Assembly: GCA_030429545.1 (NCBI GenBank)
Contig: JAUIFF010000002.1
Location: 372,001-436,000, forward strand
Length of the DNA stretch: 64,000 bases
Direction of reading: 5' to 3'
Source of the DNA: Polyangia bacterium
Lineage (GTDB): Bacteria > Myxococcota_A > Polyangia > Nannocystales > Nannocystaceae
The notes under the pieces were generated by a model. The model had not been told where the DNA came from, made no database searches, and worked only from the letters and a program-made list of their open reading frames with translations. Made by a program: the position numbers and the translations under genes. Every line of letters begins with the position of its first letter. Position 1 is the first letter of the stretch. Below are positions 32,129 through 40,170 of the stretch, one piece after another.

Positions 32129-32760
32129 ATCAGGTAATATTGCTCGTTCTCGCCTCATGCTCATGTGGGTTCCCGACCGAGGGGACCGCCACAAATCCCA
32201 CCAGCAGCGAGACCACGAGCGGGAGCGAAAGCGAGACGACAAACGACTCGACCGACTCGGATCCAACGACGACTTCGGAGTCGACAACCGAGCAAACGAC
32301 GGACGAGACCGCGACCGATGACACCACCACGGCCGCCACGTCGATGGGGACTTCCGATGCCACGACGATGGATGGCACGGAGACCATGTCCGAGTCGGAA
32401 AGCGATGCCGATACCGACCCGACCGAGGGTGCCGAGTTCGATGCGGTGCAGTTCTATTGTAGTGGGACCTGCCGAGCGACGAAGCCAAGTGTGGGAGGTG
32501 ATGGCTGCGATGCCGACGACGCAAATACGTTCTGCCGGCTGATGTACGGCGATCCTGCATACACGGCAGTGAGTTGGGAGTCGGTGCCGACGTTGGATGG
32601 TCCGGGGTTTTGCTGCCTAGACCTCGGCGACCAGGACAATCACTTGACCGATGTCGAGGGCTACGACGAGGTGTGCTTTGAGCCAGATTCGTTGTTGCCG
32701 GCGCATGAGTCGGGACTGGTGATTCCGTTGTCGACGTTGGTTTGTGCGATGGGTGGCTAG
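32119..32760 (+). CDS. Lipoprotein with Thr/Ser/Glu-rich linker and Cys-rich C-terminal domain
   Basis: 213 residues from GTG 32119. The hydrophobic run ILLVLASC ends in a lipobox, but the N-terminus has no Lys/Arg, unlike the signal sequences of its relatives in this window (MRRC..., MKTH..., MPQPRR...). Residues 30-100 are a T/S/E/D linker as in the DUF4215 lipoproteins. The C-terminal 115 residues contain eight or so Cys (CSGTCRATK, CDADDANTFC, GFCCLDLGD). The first five codons overlap the truncated M23 gene on the other strand, so the original start region seems to have been replaced. Confidence 0.65.
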   Translation: MYAHQVILLVLASCSCGFPTEGTATNPTSSETTSGSESETTNDSTDSDPTTTSESTTEQTTDETATDDTTTAATSMGTSDATTMDGTETMSESESDADTDPTEGAEFDAVQFYCSGTCRATKPSVGGDGCDADDANTFCRLMYGDPAYTAVSWESVPTLDGPGFCCLDLGDQDNHLTDVEGYDEVCFEPDSLLPAHESGLVIPLSTLVCAMGG

Positions 32761-32850
32761 TGGCCGCTGGGTGGTTGATGGGACATGTGGATTGGACCGG
32801 TCCGATCGGGCAGGTTGCGGGTCAGGCTTGGGGTGGTCGGCGGGTGGTCG

Positions 32851-33447
32851 GCGGCTGATGCCTACGCGGGAGATGCCTACGCGGCTGATGCCTACGCGGC
32901 TGATGCCACGCGGGAGATTTCGTCCCGACCGGCAGGAGATGCCTACGCGGGAGATGCCTACGCGGGAGATTTCGTCTCGACCGGCGGGAGATGCCTACGC
33001 GGGAGATTTCGTCTCGACCGGCAGGAGATACCTACGCGGGAGATGCCTACGCGGGAGATGCCTACGCGTGAGATGCCTACGCGGGAGATGCCTAGTTCTC
33101 ATCTGTAGACTACGCGGGAGATGCCTACGCGGAAGATGCCTACGCGGCTGATGCCTACGCGGGAGATGCCTACGCGGGAGATGCCTTGTTCTCATTTGTA
33201 GACTGCGCGGGAGATGCCTAGTTCTCATCTGTAGACTACGCGGGAGATGCCTACGCGGCTGATGCCTACGCGGCTGATTACCTGCGCACGAGATGCCTAC
33301 GCGGCTGATGCCTACGCGGCTGATGCTGCCTACGCGGGAGATGCCTACGCGGGAGATGCCTAGTTCTCATCTGTAGATTACGCGGGAGATGCCTACGCGG
33401 CTGATGCCTACGCGGCTGATGCCTACGCGGGAGATGCCTACGCGGCA
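32851..33447. repeat. Array of about 30 copies of a 15-bp direct repeat with two interspersed motifs
   Basis: The unit is GATGCCTACGCGG followed by GA or CT, in direct orientation with almost no spacing. A 17-nt motif TAGTTCTCATCTGTAGA is inserted into the unit four times (33093, about 33186 as a variant, 33219, 33361), and a second motif around TTTCGTCTCGACCGGCGG occurs three times near 32920-33020. Some units are degenerate. In one + frame the unit would encode Asp-Ala-Tyr-Ala-Gly/Ala, but stops inside the TAG motif and no start or stop logic argue against a gene. It lies between two co-oriented lipoprotein genes and spans almost the whole 900-nt gap. Confidence 0.9.
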
Positions 33448-33579
33448 TGCTGCCCCGCGGGGCCACCGTCACGGAGCAATCGTTGTACACGCAAGCTCTC
33501 GCCCCGGTCAAAACCGCTCCGCGAACCTGACCAAAAAACCACGCGAAATCGAGCGACAAAAAATCTGAAAAAACTTCTC

Positions 33580-33685
33580 GAAACCGTGCAACAGACCCGG
33601 ACTTTTGCCGATGTGAAGAACCGGCGGCCACTTGACCCTCCTGCGCTCACCTGCGAGCATCCAAACCGGTCGCCGGGAGACCCAC
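33580..33685 (+). promoter_or_regulatory. Conserved upstream region of the first DUF4215 lipoprotein pair
   Basis: GAAACCGTGCAACA (33580-33593) and TTGACC (33632-33637), 52 nt apart, recur with identical spacing before the paralogous gene at 63036 (62931 and 62983). The TTGACC to ATG distances are 54 and 53 nt. The candidate -10 at 17-nt spacing is GAGCAT here and GAGCGT there, so both genes probably use the same sigma factor and regulator. Confidence 0.55.
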
Positions 33686-34807
33686 ATGCGAAGATGTCCA
33701 CTCATTCCCCTTCTCGGCACCCTGCTCGTTCTCGCCTGCAAGCCGGGTGACGAAACCTCCGGCAGTTCTGACAGCGGCACATCGGCTGGCCCGACCGGGG
33801 ACGAGACGAGTGAAACCGAAACGCTCACCGAGACCGAAACCGATCCGGGCTCGACGACGGATCCTGAATCGACCACGACGACGGATGTGACGACTGGTTC
33901 GGACTCGGAGGACGAGACCGAATTTCCTGAGACTGACACTGACGAAACCACCGACGCCGGGCCGATGTGTCCCAACGGCCTCGTTGAAGAGGGGGAAGAG
34001 TGCGATGATGGCATCCTCGATGACAACGGGCCCTGTGTCAGCGGATGTCTCAACAATATCTGCGGCGACGGCAAAGTCTGGCTAGGCGTCGAAGCTTGCG
34101 ACGCCGGCCCGCAAAATGGTGCATATGCAGGAACCTGCGGAGAGGACTGCACCACCGAGTCCATCCCCAAGTGCGGCGATGGTGTGTTGCAGGAGGAATA
34201 CGAAGCCTGCGAGCACTTTGATACCAACCAAGATGGTGTCCTCTGCGACCCCGAGCAATGCTCCTGGGGCGACTTTCGCTATGTGTTTGTCACGAGCCTT
34301 AGCTTTACCGGCGATTTGGCGACCGAGCTGGTCGACGAAGATATCACCGGGGTCGCACGCGCGGATGCTATCTGCCAGGCTTTGGCCGTCAACCGTTTGC
34401 CCGGCAGCTACTACGCGTGGCTCAGCGACAACAACAATTTGCCAACGTCCGATGCGGCTACACGGATCGGTGGTGCCCAGGATAGTCCGACTGCGACGTA
34501 TGTGATGCCGCAGGGTGGCGAGCCGGTTGCGCTTAATTGGAATCAGCTTGTGACCTCGGGTCCGCAACAGGCGATTATTCGCGACGAGTCTGGCGAAGAA
34601 GTCCTCCCGCTACCGACGGCTGTATGGACAAACACCAGCACCTCCGGCCACTCCCTCGGCGAAGCGAGCTGTAACAACTGGTCCTCGCTCGACGGGGCTG
34701 GATGGGTCGGGCAGGTTAAAACTGGCTCCGAGTGGACCGACAAAGCCCCACTGTCGTGTCAATGGATGTCGGTACATCTTTATTGTATCCAAGGAGTGGA
34801 AAAGTGA
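33686..34807 (+). CDS. DUF4215-repeat lipoprotein, type A
   Basis: 373 residues from ATG 33686; the frame opens 18 codons earlier, but this start gives the signal MRRCPLIPLLGTLLVLAC with lipobox. A Thr/Glu/Asp-rich linker (about 20-90) is followed by three Cys-rich DUF4215 units (NGLVEEGEECDDGIL, CGDGKVWLGVEACDAG, CGDGVLQEEYEACEHF). The C-terminal domain of about 190 residues (FVTSLSFTGDL, GSYYAWLSDNNN, Cys pair SCNNWSS/SCQWMS) is shared with the other members. Such proteins are abundant in Nannocystineae and probably outer-membrane exposed; their function is unknown. Its stop overlaps the next start (GTGA). Confidence 0.8.
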   Translation: MRRCPLIPLLGTLLVLACKPGDETSGSSDSGTSAGPTGDETSETETLTETETDPGSTTDPESTTTTDVTTGSDSEDETEFPETDTDETTDAGPMCPNGLVEEGEECDDGILDDNGPCVSGCLNNICGDGKVWLGVEACDAGPQNGAYAGTCGEDCTTESIPKCGDGVLQEEYEACEHFDTNQDGVLCDPEQCSWGDFRYVFVTSLSFTGDLATELVDEDITGVARADAICQALAVNRLPGSYYAWLSDNNNLPTSDAATRIGGAQDSPTATYVMPQGGEPVALNWNQLVTSGPQQAIIRDESGEEVLPLPTAVWTNTSTSGHSLGEASCNNWSSLDGAGWVGQVKTGSEWTDKAPLSCQWMSVHLYCIQGVEK

Positions 34808-35982
34808 ACATACAACAGTACCCAATCGTTTTTGTCGGAGGTTTAATCCTCGCCTGCGCGCCCGACATCCCCAACTACGAGGGCTACTTCGACAACCTCG
34901 CCGAAGAGCGCTGCGGCAACGGGGTCATCGACTTCCACTCCGAAGAATGCGACGAGGGCGACGACAACGACTCCCGCGGCTTCTGTAGCCCCACTTGCAA
35001 AAAAGCCCGCTGCGGCGACGGGGTTATCCAGCTCAACGAAGAGTGCGACCTAGGCGACGAAAATTCCGATGACGGCAACTGCACCCGCCTGTGCTACCTG
35101 CCGCAGTGTGGTGACGGTATCGTCCAACCGGGCGAAGGCTGCGACCTAGGCGAGGACAATACCGACTTGCCCTACGGTAGTGGTTGCTCCAACGACTGCC
35201 AGCCGCTGCCCACCTGTGGCGACGGTACACTCGATGCCGACTACGAGGAGTGCGACGACGGCAACGAGAGCGATCAAGATGTATGCACAACAGAATGCAA
35301 GCATGCCGTTTGCGGCGACGGTTATGTGCATGCAGGCCACGAAGCTTGCGACGACGGTAACGCGGACGACAGCGATACATGCACGAGCATGTGCGAGCTG
35401 CCGGCCTGTGGCGATGGGGTCGTCCAGACCGGCGAAGAGTGCGACGGCGAGGACAACTGCAACGAGCTGTGCATCCGTGACCGCATCGTGTTCGCAACCA
35501 GCAACACGCATCACGGGAACCTCAAGTCGGCGTCGACCCTCAGTGGCGTTGGCGTAGCCGACTCGATTTGCCGCTCACGAGCCATCGCCGCCGGCCTCAA
35601 AGGCGAGGCCGATTTTTTGGCGTGGCTGAGCGACAGCGAGACATCACCAGCACAACGGTTTTTCCACTCACAAGGCCGCTATGTACTGCCTGATGGCACC
35701 GTGGTCGCCGAGTCGTGGGAGGACTTGACCGACGGTACGCTGCAAAACCCGATCAACCTTTCCGAGGAGGGAGGCCCGCCAGGGGAGGCATTTGCCTGGT
35801 CGAACACCGCTCCCGATGGGACGCCCGCGACCGAGGAGACGTGCGCGGACTGGTCGGAAAACTCGGATGATGTGTACTCGCGGGTAGGCAATACAACCGA
35901 GACAAATGGCGAGTGGACGCTCCACGAGTTACCGATCTGGTGTGCTGCTTTGGCGAGTATTTATTGTTTTGAGCAGGAGTGA
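34804..35982 (+). CDS. DUF4215-repeat lipoprotein, type B
   Basis: 392 residues from GTG 34804, which overlaps the type A stop and has AGGAG upstream. Signal IVFVGGLILAC with lipobox. Six DUF4215 units follow, with the pattern CGDGxVxxxEECDDGN. The C-terminal domain has DSICRSRAIAAGLKGEADFL, AWLSDSETSPAQRF, VVAESWEDLTDGTLQNPI and a terminal Cys pair (ETCADWS, WCAALASIYCFE). The closest relative in the window is at 61629-62810, with a 38-nt stretch of identical DNA in the first repeat. Translational coupling to type A suggests that the two act together. Confidence 0.8.
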   Translation: MNIQQYPIVFVGGLILACAPDIPNYEGYFDNLAEERCGNGVIDFHSEECDEGDDNDSRGFCSPTCKKARCGDGVIQLNEECDLGDENSDDGNCTRLCYLPQCGDGIVQPGEGCDLGEDNTDLPYGSGCSNDCQPLPTCGDGTLDADYEECDDGNESDQDVCTTECKHAVCGDGYVHAGHEACDDGNADDSDTCTSMCELPACGDGVVQTGEECDGEDNCNELCIRDRIVFATSNTHHGNLKSASTLSGVGVADSICRSRAIAAGLKGEADFLAWLSDSETSPAQRFFHSQGRYVLPDGTVVAESWEDLTDGTLQNPINLSEEGGPPGEAFAWSNTAPDGTPATEETCADWSENSDDVYSRVGNTTETNGEWTLHELPIWCAALASIYCFEQE

Positions 35983-36035
35983 GGGCTCGGCCCCGCTATA
36001 CTCGGCTTCGCTTCACGTGGAGCCAAATTCGCGGT

Positions 36036-36487
36036 ATGTGTATAGCCATGCAGGCAGGCTCAACACGGTTTCTCGCAAGTTGGATGGATCGGGAAGCTTG
36101 GCTTGCCCACCTAAAGCCGCTCCACCCTCTCCATGAATTTGTATTTGCAACGTGCTTTACAACTCTCGGAGGTTGGTCGCATTTGCAGCATGACCTGACG
36201 ATATAGAAATCGAATACTACAAATTCGAAGTCGAAGAAGTTTCAATATTAAACGATGTCGAGCTCCTGGTGACCATAAGTGTTCGGGGGGAGGCGGTTGC
36301 AACATGGGCGCAGCAACCTCCGTTTGATCCATACGATATTTGGTCCTTTACTGACGATTCAGCGCACCTTGAGGCGTATGCTGAAATCGTTGTAACGATA
36401 AACAGTGTCGTCGCGGACACGAGGTTTCTTGACTCGCAAATATCGGTTTCTTTCGAAAATGCGATCTCTCAAGGGACATATGACTAG
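36036..36487 (+). pseudogene. Frameshifted remnant of an unidentified gene
   Basis: ATG 36036 begins a frame (MCIAMQAGSTRFLASWMD and beyond) that stops at 36206, while a second frame, open from about 36194, continues with EIEYYKFEVEEVSILNDVEL to 36487 (AISQGTYD). Joined by one frame change near 36195 they give a protein of about 145 residues, with a C-terminal half of alternating beta strands. No family recognised. The A+T content rises sharply here. The remaining parts of 35983-36705 hold nothing else I can support. Confidence 0.45.
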
Positions 36488-36705
36488 ATCTGTTATTCGA
36501 GTGTATCCCCCTTGCAATTCAGTCTATCTGGCGACTGACAGGATCGCTATTTCCACAACGACTTCAGGCGGGAACCGCGGCAGGTTTGGTCTCAGGTAGA
36601 GCGCCCATCGGAGCGCGTTCAATCCAGTGCGCGCGCATTTTTTGTCTCCCACGGCGACTAGTGTGGTATCCCCTATCGAGGCAAACTTTCCTTGGCGGGT
36701 GCAGG

Positions 36706-37782
36706 ATGTTCTTCACCAAACCCATTTTTCACGGTCGCCGCTTCGACGCACACACACTCCCTCTGAGTGCGGTCAAGGCGCTGCAAGCCTATTCTGAGGC
36801 GATTCAGGCAATCGCCAAAGCCAAGTGGCGCGAGGAAAACCCGCAACGAGAGAGGGTTCCCAAAGGCTTCGCCGACTTTGAGCTGGCAATCGCTGACATC
36901 GATCGTCACGCAGGATGTGTCGGTGTCGTTCTGGACTTGCCTAAACCTGCCGGAGAGCTGTGGCCGCCGTATCGCGAGTACTACACCAAGGCGCGGGATA
37001 CTCTCCATGACGATATCGAATCTGGGTTTTCTGAAATCCATTCAGGTGCGGCTCGGCGTCATTTGGTCAAGATGGCTGACGAACTAGGTGAGGATGAGCA
37101 CATCCTCTGGGCGCGGGAGCCCAAAGCAAAGACAGGTCCGTCCTTTCGGCGTGACACTGTTCGGAAGCTGAGACGCAAACCACAGAGCGAAGACGATGTT
37201 GAGATCGTCGGTGTGTTTGACTCGAGATCTGCATCACGTGGTCGCATCGAGTTGATCACAGATGAATCGAATACAGCTGTCCATTGTGTTGCGACTTCAG
37301 ACTTTGTCGAGAAATGGAACAGCTTTCTCGATCACAAAGTTCGAATTATAGGGAAAGGAATTTTTCAGGGAGAAGAACTCCTTCGAGTCACTCGAATCAA
37401 AAGTATCGAGCTCGCGGAGGCAGCGAAACTTCATATTCAATTCGCCCGACTTCGGATGTTAGGTCCGGGATGGCTCAACCCCGAATCCAAACCACTTGAC
37501 CGGCGGACGCTGGAACGTTTCGAGAAGTTCCTCGGTCAAATCGAGGACGCGGGACTTCCTCGCCCATCGCTGTACGGAACGGAAGAGCGAGGTGTACGGG
37601 CAGAGTGGACTTCAGGACCTTGGGAGGTCAGCCTCGAAGCAGAACCCGAACAAGAAGAATTTTTAGCTGAGGCACTTAATATCACTACGAATAAGTGGGA
37701 TGAATCAACTGTGTCGACACTAGAAAGTGCTCTCGACTTTTTGTCTCCTCGACTTGAGGATGGTGATACTTATGGAGAGTAG
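36706..37782 (+). CDS. Hypothetical protein, first gene of a three-gene module
   Basis: 358 residues from ATG 36706. The N-terminal 90 residues are helical (SAVKALQAYSEAIQAIAKAK). Residues about 165-235 look like an OB- or SH3-type barrel (VEIVGVFDSRSASRGRIELI, HKVRIIGKGIFQG). The C-terminal part has the pattern DAGLPRPSLYGTEERGVRAE followed by W and short strands. That pattern is seen at the end of several small conflict-system proteins, but I cannot assign it. The next gene starts 11 nt inside it. Function unknown. Confidence 0.7.
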   Translation: MFFTKPIFHGRRFDAHTLPLSAVKALQAYSEAIQAIAKAKWREENPQRERVPKGFADFELAIADIDRHAGCVGVVLDLPKPAGELWPPYREYYTKARDTLHDDIESGFSEIHSGAARRHLVKMADELGEDEHILWAREPKAKTGPSFRRDTVRKLRRKPQSEDDVEIVGVFDSRSASRGRIELITDESNTAVHCVATSDFVEKWNSFLDHKVRIIGKGIFQGEELLRVTRIKSIELAEAAKLHIQFARLRMLGPGWLNPESKPLDRRTLERFEKFLGQIEDAGLPRPSLYGTEERGVRAEWTSGPWEVSLEAEPEQEEFLAEALNITTNKWDESTVSTLESALDFLSPRLEDGDTYGE

Positions 37783-38197
37783 GCCGTTCGATAATCCCGA
37801 TGAGAAACTCTACACTCAGCTCAACCCCAAAAATGCGGATGAGCGTGGACGCCCGAGTAGCATGGCGTTCCTCCCAAGCAAAAACCACGAACGCAAGCTG
37901 TCAGTCGACCGCGAAGGACTCACGAGCCCCGAAGATGCTACACGACGCTTCACAGCTCGTGGGCTCAAGACTCTCGGTGCTTGGGCTGTGACGGTTTCTG
38001 AGTGCTCCGAAGAAGTGAATGGTGTCGCCGACGTGCCGGTACTATCTGACCCCGGGCCAAAAAACCCCGCTCACTGTCTTCTCGATTTTTCAGGTTCTTC
38101 TAATCGTGTAAGACGACGTGCAGCGAAGTACCTTGGTGCCGCCGCGTCACGGCGAGGTTGCCTTTACCGTTGGAAGAGTGACGACAATAGAGAGTGA
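37772..38197 (+). CDS. Hypothetical protein, second gene of the three-gene module
   Basis: 141 residues from ATG 37772, overlapping the upstream gene; two further in-frame starts lie 12-45 nt upstream. Contains a basic N-terminal half (SMAFLPSKNHERKLSVDREG) and a conserved-looking NPAHCLLDFSG segment followed by a basic helix. The arrangement SMAFxPS...LSV...PAHCxxDFS, located beside a helical/barrel protein, is one I associate with paired uncharacterised genes in bacterial conflict loci. I can state no activity. The stop overlaps the start of the damaged kinase gene (GTGA). Confidence 0.65.
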   Translation: MESRPFDNPDEKLYTQLNPKNADERGRPSSMAFLPSKNHERKLSVDREGLTSPEDATRRFTARGLKTLGAWAVTVSECSEEVNGVADVPVLSDPGPKNPAHCLLDFSGSSNRVRRRAAKYLGAAASRRGCLYRWKSDDNRE

Positions 38198-39881
38198 GTA
38201 GTGCTACGGACAGTAGCATGTTTCTTACCGAAGCAATTCAACAAGGAAAATATCGTATGACAAAGATTGATCTCAACGGCCAAGTTTGGGAAGTTGACTT
38301 CGACAGCCCTTTGGGGAAGTCAGGGGGTTTTGGAGCAGTTTTCGAAGGAAGAAGCCCAGATGGTGAGTCCGTCGCAATCAAACAACTTAAGCAGTTCGAG
38401 GACAACCGTGAAAACCGCGAGATGAAACTTGCTAAATACTTGGGAGACAAGGTTTGCCCTCTTGCGGCCTATCGGAGCTTCCCCAAGTCGTACACCGTGA
38501 CTTGAAGCCGCAGAATGTGCTCCAATTCGGTGAAACTTGGAAGATTTGTGACTATGGTATTGCGCGATTTTTTGCGAGCGTTACGTCTGAGGGGACACTT
38601 AAACACTTTTGTTCGTCCTGGTATGCAGCACCTGAGCAATGGCGAGAAGAACGCGCAACAAATGCCACGGATGTTTATGCCCTAGGATGTATTGGGTTTG
38701 CGCTCATCACAGGTTCCCCCCGTTTCCGATGAGGGTCAGATCAGCGATTCGTCCACCACGAGAGCCTTGGCACTGTTTGGAACCCAAGATTGCCGGCCAC
38801 AGAGAAAGTGGGAAGTAGACCCCCTCGATCAGCTGAGGATGTCCTGACTCGTACTGCTGGATCTCGGGGCACAATTTAAAGAAACAACAGTCATCGCTGA
38901 GACGGTAATCCTCGAGTTCACCAGTCCCCGTAGTCGAGCGTGCTAGCCTGTCAACGTCTTGCAACCGAGATACAATTTCCGATTCCGCTCTTACACGCTT
39001 GTCCAATACAAGCGAATGACTGCGGAGCACGAAGATTTTGTCTATCGACCGATCGACAAAAGCTACAAAAAAGAGCTGAGAACGTTGAAGATGTGTCACT
39101 TGAGCACCTAGGACCCGTAGGTCTCAACAGTGTACTCAACAAAGCCCTTGCTGCAGACCAGAATGCCCGATTCTCGACTGCAGAGGACTTCTCCGCTGCG
39201 TTGCTGAAACTACCGGATGCAGTGGGAGAGCTCAAGATCGTCCCCGCAAGCGGATGGCCGGTGCGACTCGCTGTTTTCGTCAATCTCGTCCTACTTGGAC
39301 TCGCACTATACAGTTTGGGGATTTACCAGCAACCAACTGTTGAGCAGTTGTCGACCGAGCACTCGAGGACCCACCAGCGGGCGACCGGGCGCACGTTGCC
39401 AAAAAATGGCGAGCAGCCGCCGACTCGGCCCTCGAGGCCAGGCGGCCCGGAACAATCGACCCCGGTAGAAGGTCCAGAACAGCGAGCAGCTGAGCTCCCG
39501 AAGAGTGATACTCCCGAGCCGAGTGTCCCTCCAAAACCCCAAGGATCCGCAAGCGAGCTCCCCGCGAAACCGCCTACAGTCGAGCCTCCACCGCCAACCC
39601 TGGGGCGAGTTGAGGTCGTCACCCGCCCAAAGGGGGCGACCGTGTTCCTCGATGGGAAACGGATTGGAAAGAGCCCGATTGTCATTTCTGATATCGCGCT
39701 CAACAGGTCATATCGGATGCGTCTCGAGAAACGCAATTATCAAGACAGAGAAAAGAGGTTCAAGCTCACCGCCAGTAAACCTCAAAAAGTGTTTAAATTG
39801 CGCATGTCCGAGGATTCATCTGGAAATGTCGATCTCGATCCAGAGGAAGGTCCCGCGACAGTTATCACGATTGCAAGATAA
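38194..39881 (+). pseudogene. Ser/Thr kinase with PEGA domain, disrupted
   Basis: Three pieces in different frames. 38194-38505 has the N-lobe (GKSGGFGAVFEG, VAIKQL). About 38475-38725 has the catalytic loop and C-lobe start (VVHRDLKPQNVL, DYGIAR in place of DFG, DVYALGCIGFAL). About 39090-39881 has the end of the C-lobe (NKALAADQNARFSTAEDF), one membrane helix (LAVFVNLVLLGLALYSLGIY), a Pro-rich arm and a PEGA domain (VEVVTRPKGATVFLDGKRIG). About 60 residues between helix C and the HRD loop are missing, and a roughly 370-nt unrelated stretch is inserted between C-lobe halves. It would have been coupled to the two genes upstream. Confidence 0.75.
38707..39099 (-). other. Foreign or inverted segment inside the kinase relic
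   Basis: In this stretch the + strand has no kinase sequence, while the minus strand is open for 130 codons with a coding-like composition (VRAESEIVSRLQDVDRLARS, DDCCFFKLCPEIQQYESGHP). No start context or family is recognisable. It is either an inserted fragment of another gene or a local inversion. Confidence 0.45.
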
Positions 39882-39989
39882 CTTTCCGAGACATGCGGGT
39901 TTTCGAGATATGAAAAAATGAATGATTCCGAAATCTTGTGCTCGATTCGTTGAAATCGCTGTGAACCGCGAAACTCCGGGCAGGTGCAG

Positions 39990-40139
39990 GTCGGTGTGAC
40001 CAAGTAAAATGCTGTGGACGATCGTACCGAGGCTGTAAATGTCTGGCGACTGCCAGGTCGCGGGCCTCGGTGCCGTGATGTGATTCTCGATTTCCAGGGC
40101 ATCGTACTTGAGGTACACCCGACAGTCGAGAAGCCGGCG
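39990..40139 (-). pseudogene. Gene debris: integrase fragment next to kinase fragment
   Basis: 40088-40139 matches integrase gene bases 25893-25944 with 5 mismatches in 52 and encodes LLDCRVYLKYDALEIE. It is followed on the minus strand by SPDIYSLGTIVHSILLGHTD (39990-40050), the F-helix region of a Ser/Thr kinase, in the same frame. The two are unrelated in function, so this is a recombination scar. It occupies most of the 39882-40170 gap. Confidence 0.7.
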
Positions 40140-40170
40140 CCAGATTCGCTTGCTCGTTCGAAACTCTCGC

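Larger units (their letters stand above)
24860..32130. mobile_element. Integrated element with integrase and a 15-gene minus-strand operon
   Basis: A single block of 15 minus-strand genes, most overlapping by ATGA/GTGA or spaced by under 6 nt, ends in an excisionase-like gene and a tyrosine integrase at 24880, next to the likely left boundary. The block has small one-helix membrane proteins, an Xre repressor, a glycosidase-like lysin, an SDH-type peptidase and a peptidoglycan-binding M23-like protein. No capsid, terminase, portal, replication or conjugation gene was recognised. The right boundary is a junction at about 32120-32140 where the M23-like gene is truncated. A short candidate repeat (GGGGTCCCGAC at 24860, one mismatch at 32167) is too weak to call an attachment site. 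Confidence 0.65.

Noticed and set aside
24860..32177. GGGGTCCCGAC / GGGTTCCCGAC as attachment-site core
   Set aside because: Eleven bases with one mismatch can occur by chance, and the right copy lies inside the lipoprotein reading frame beyond the apparent junction.
32130..32560. Extension of the M23-like frame to 32560
   Set aside because: The added residues are Arg/Ser-rich antisense of the Thr/Glu-rich lipoprotein linker and carry no M23 sequence.
32851..33447. CRISPR array or pentapeptide-repeat protein gene
   Set aside because: Units are 15 bp, adjacent and without unique spacers, and no cas gene is near. The translations (AYAGD or PTREM units) have internal stops and no usable start, and do not match the A(D/N)LxX pentapeptide pattern.
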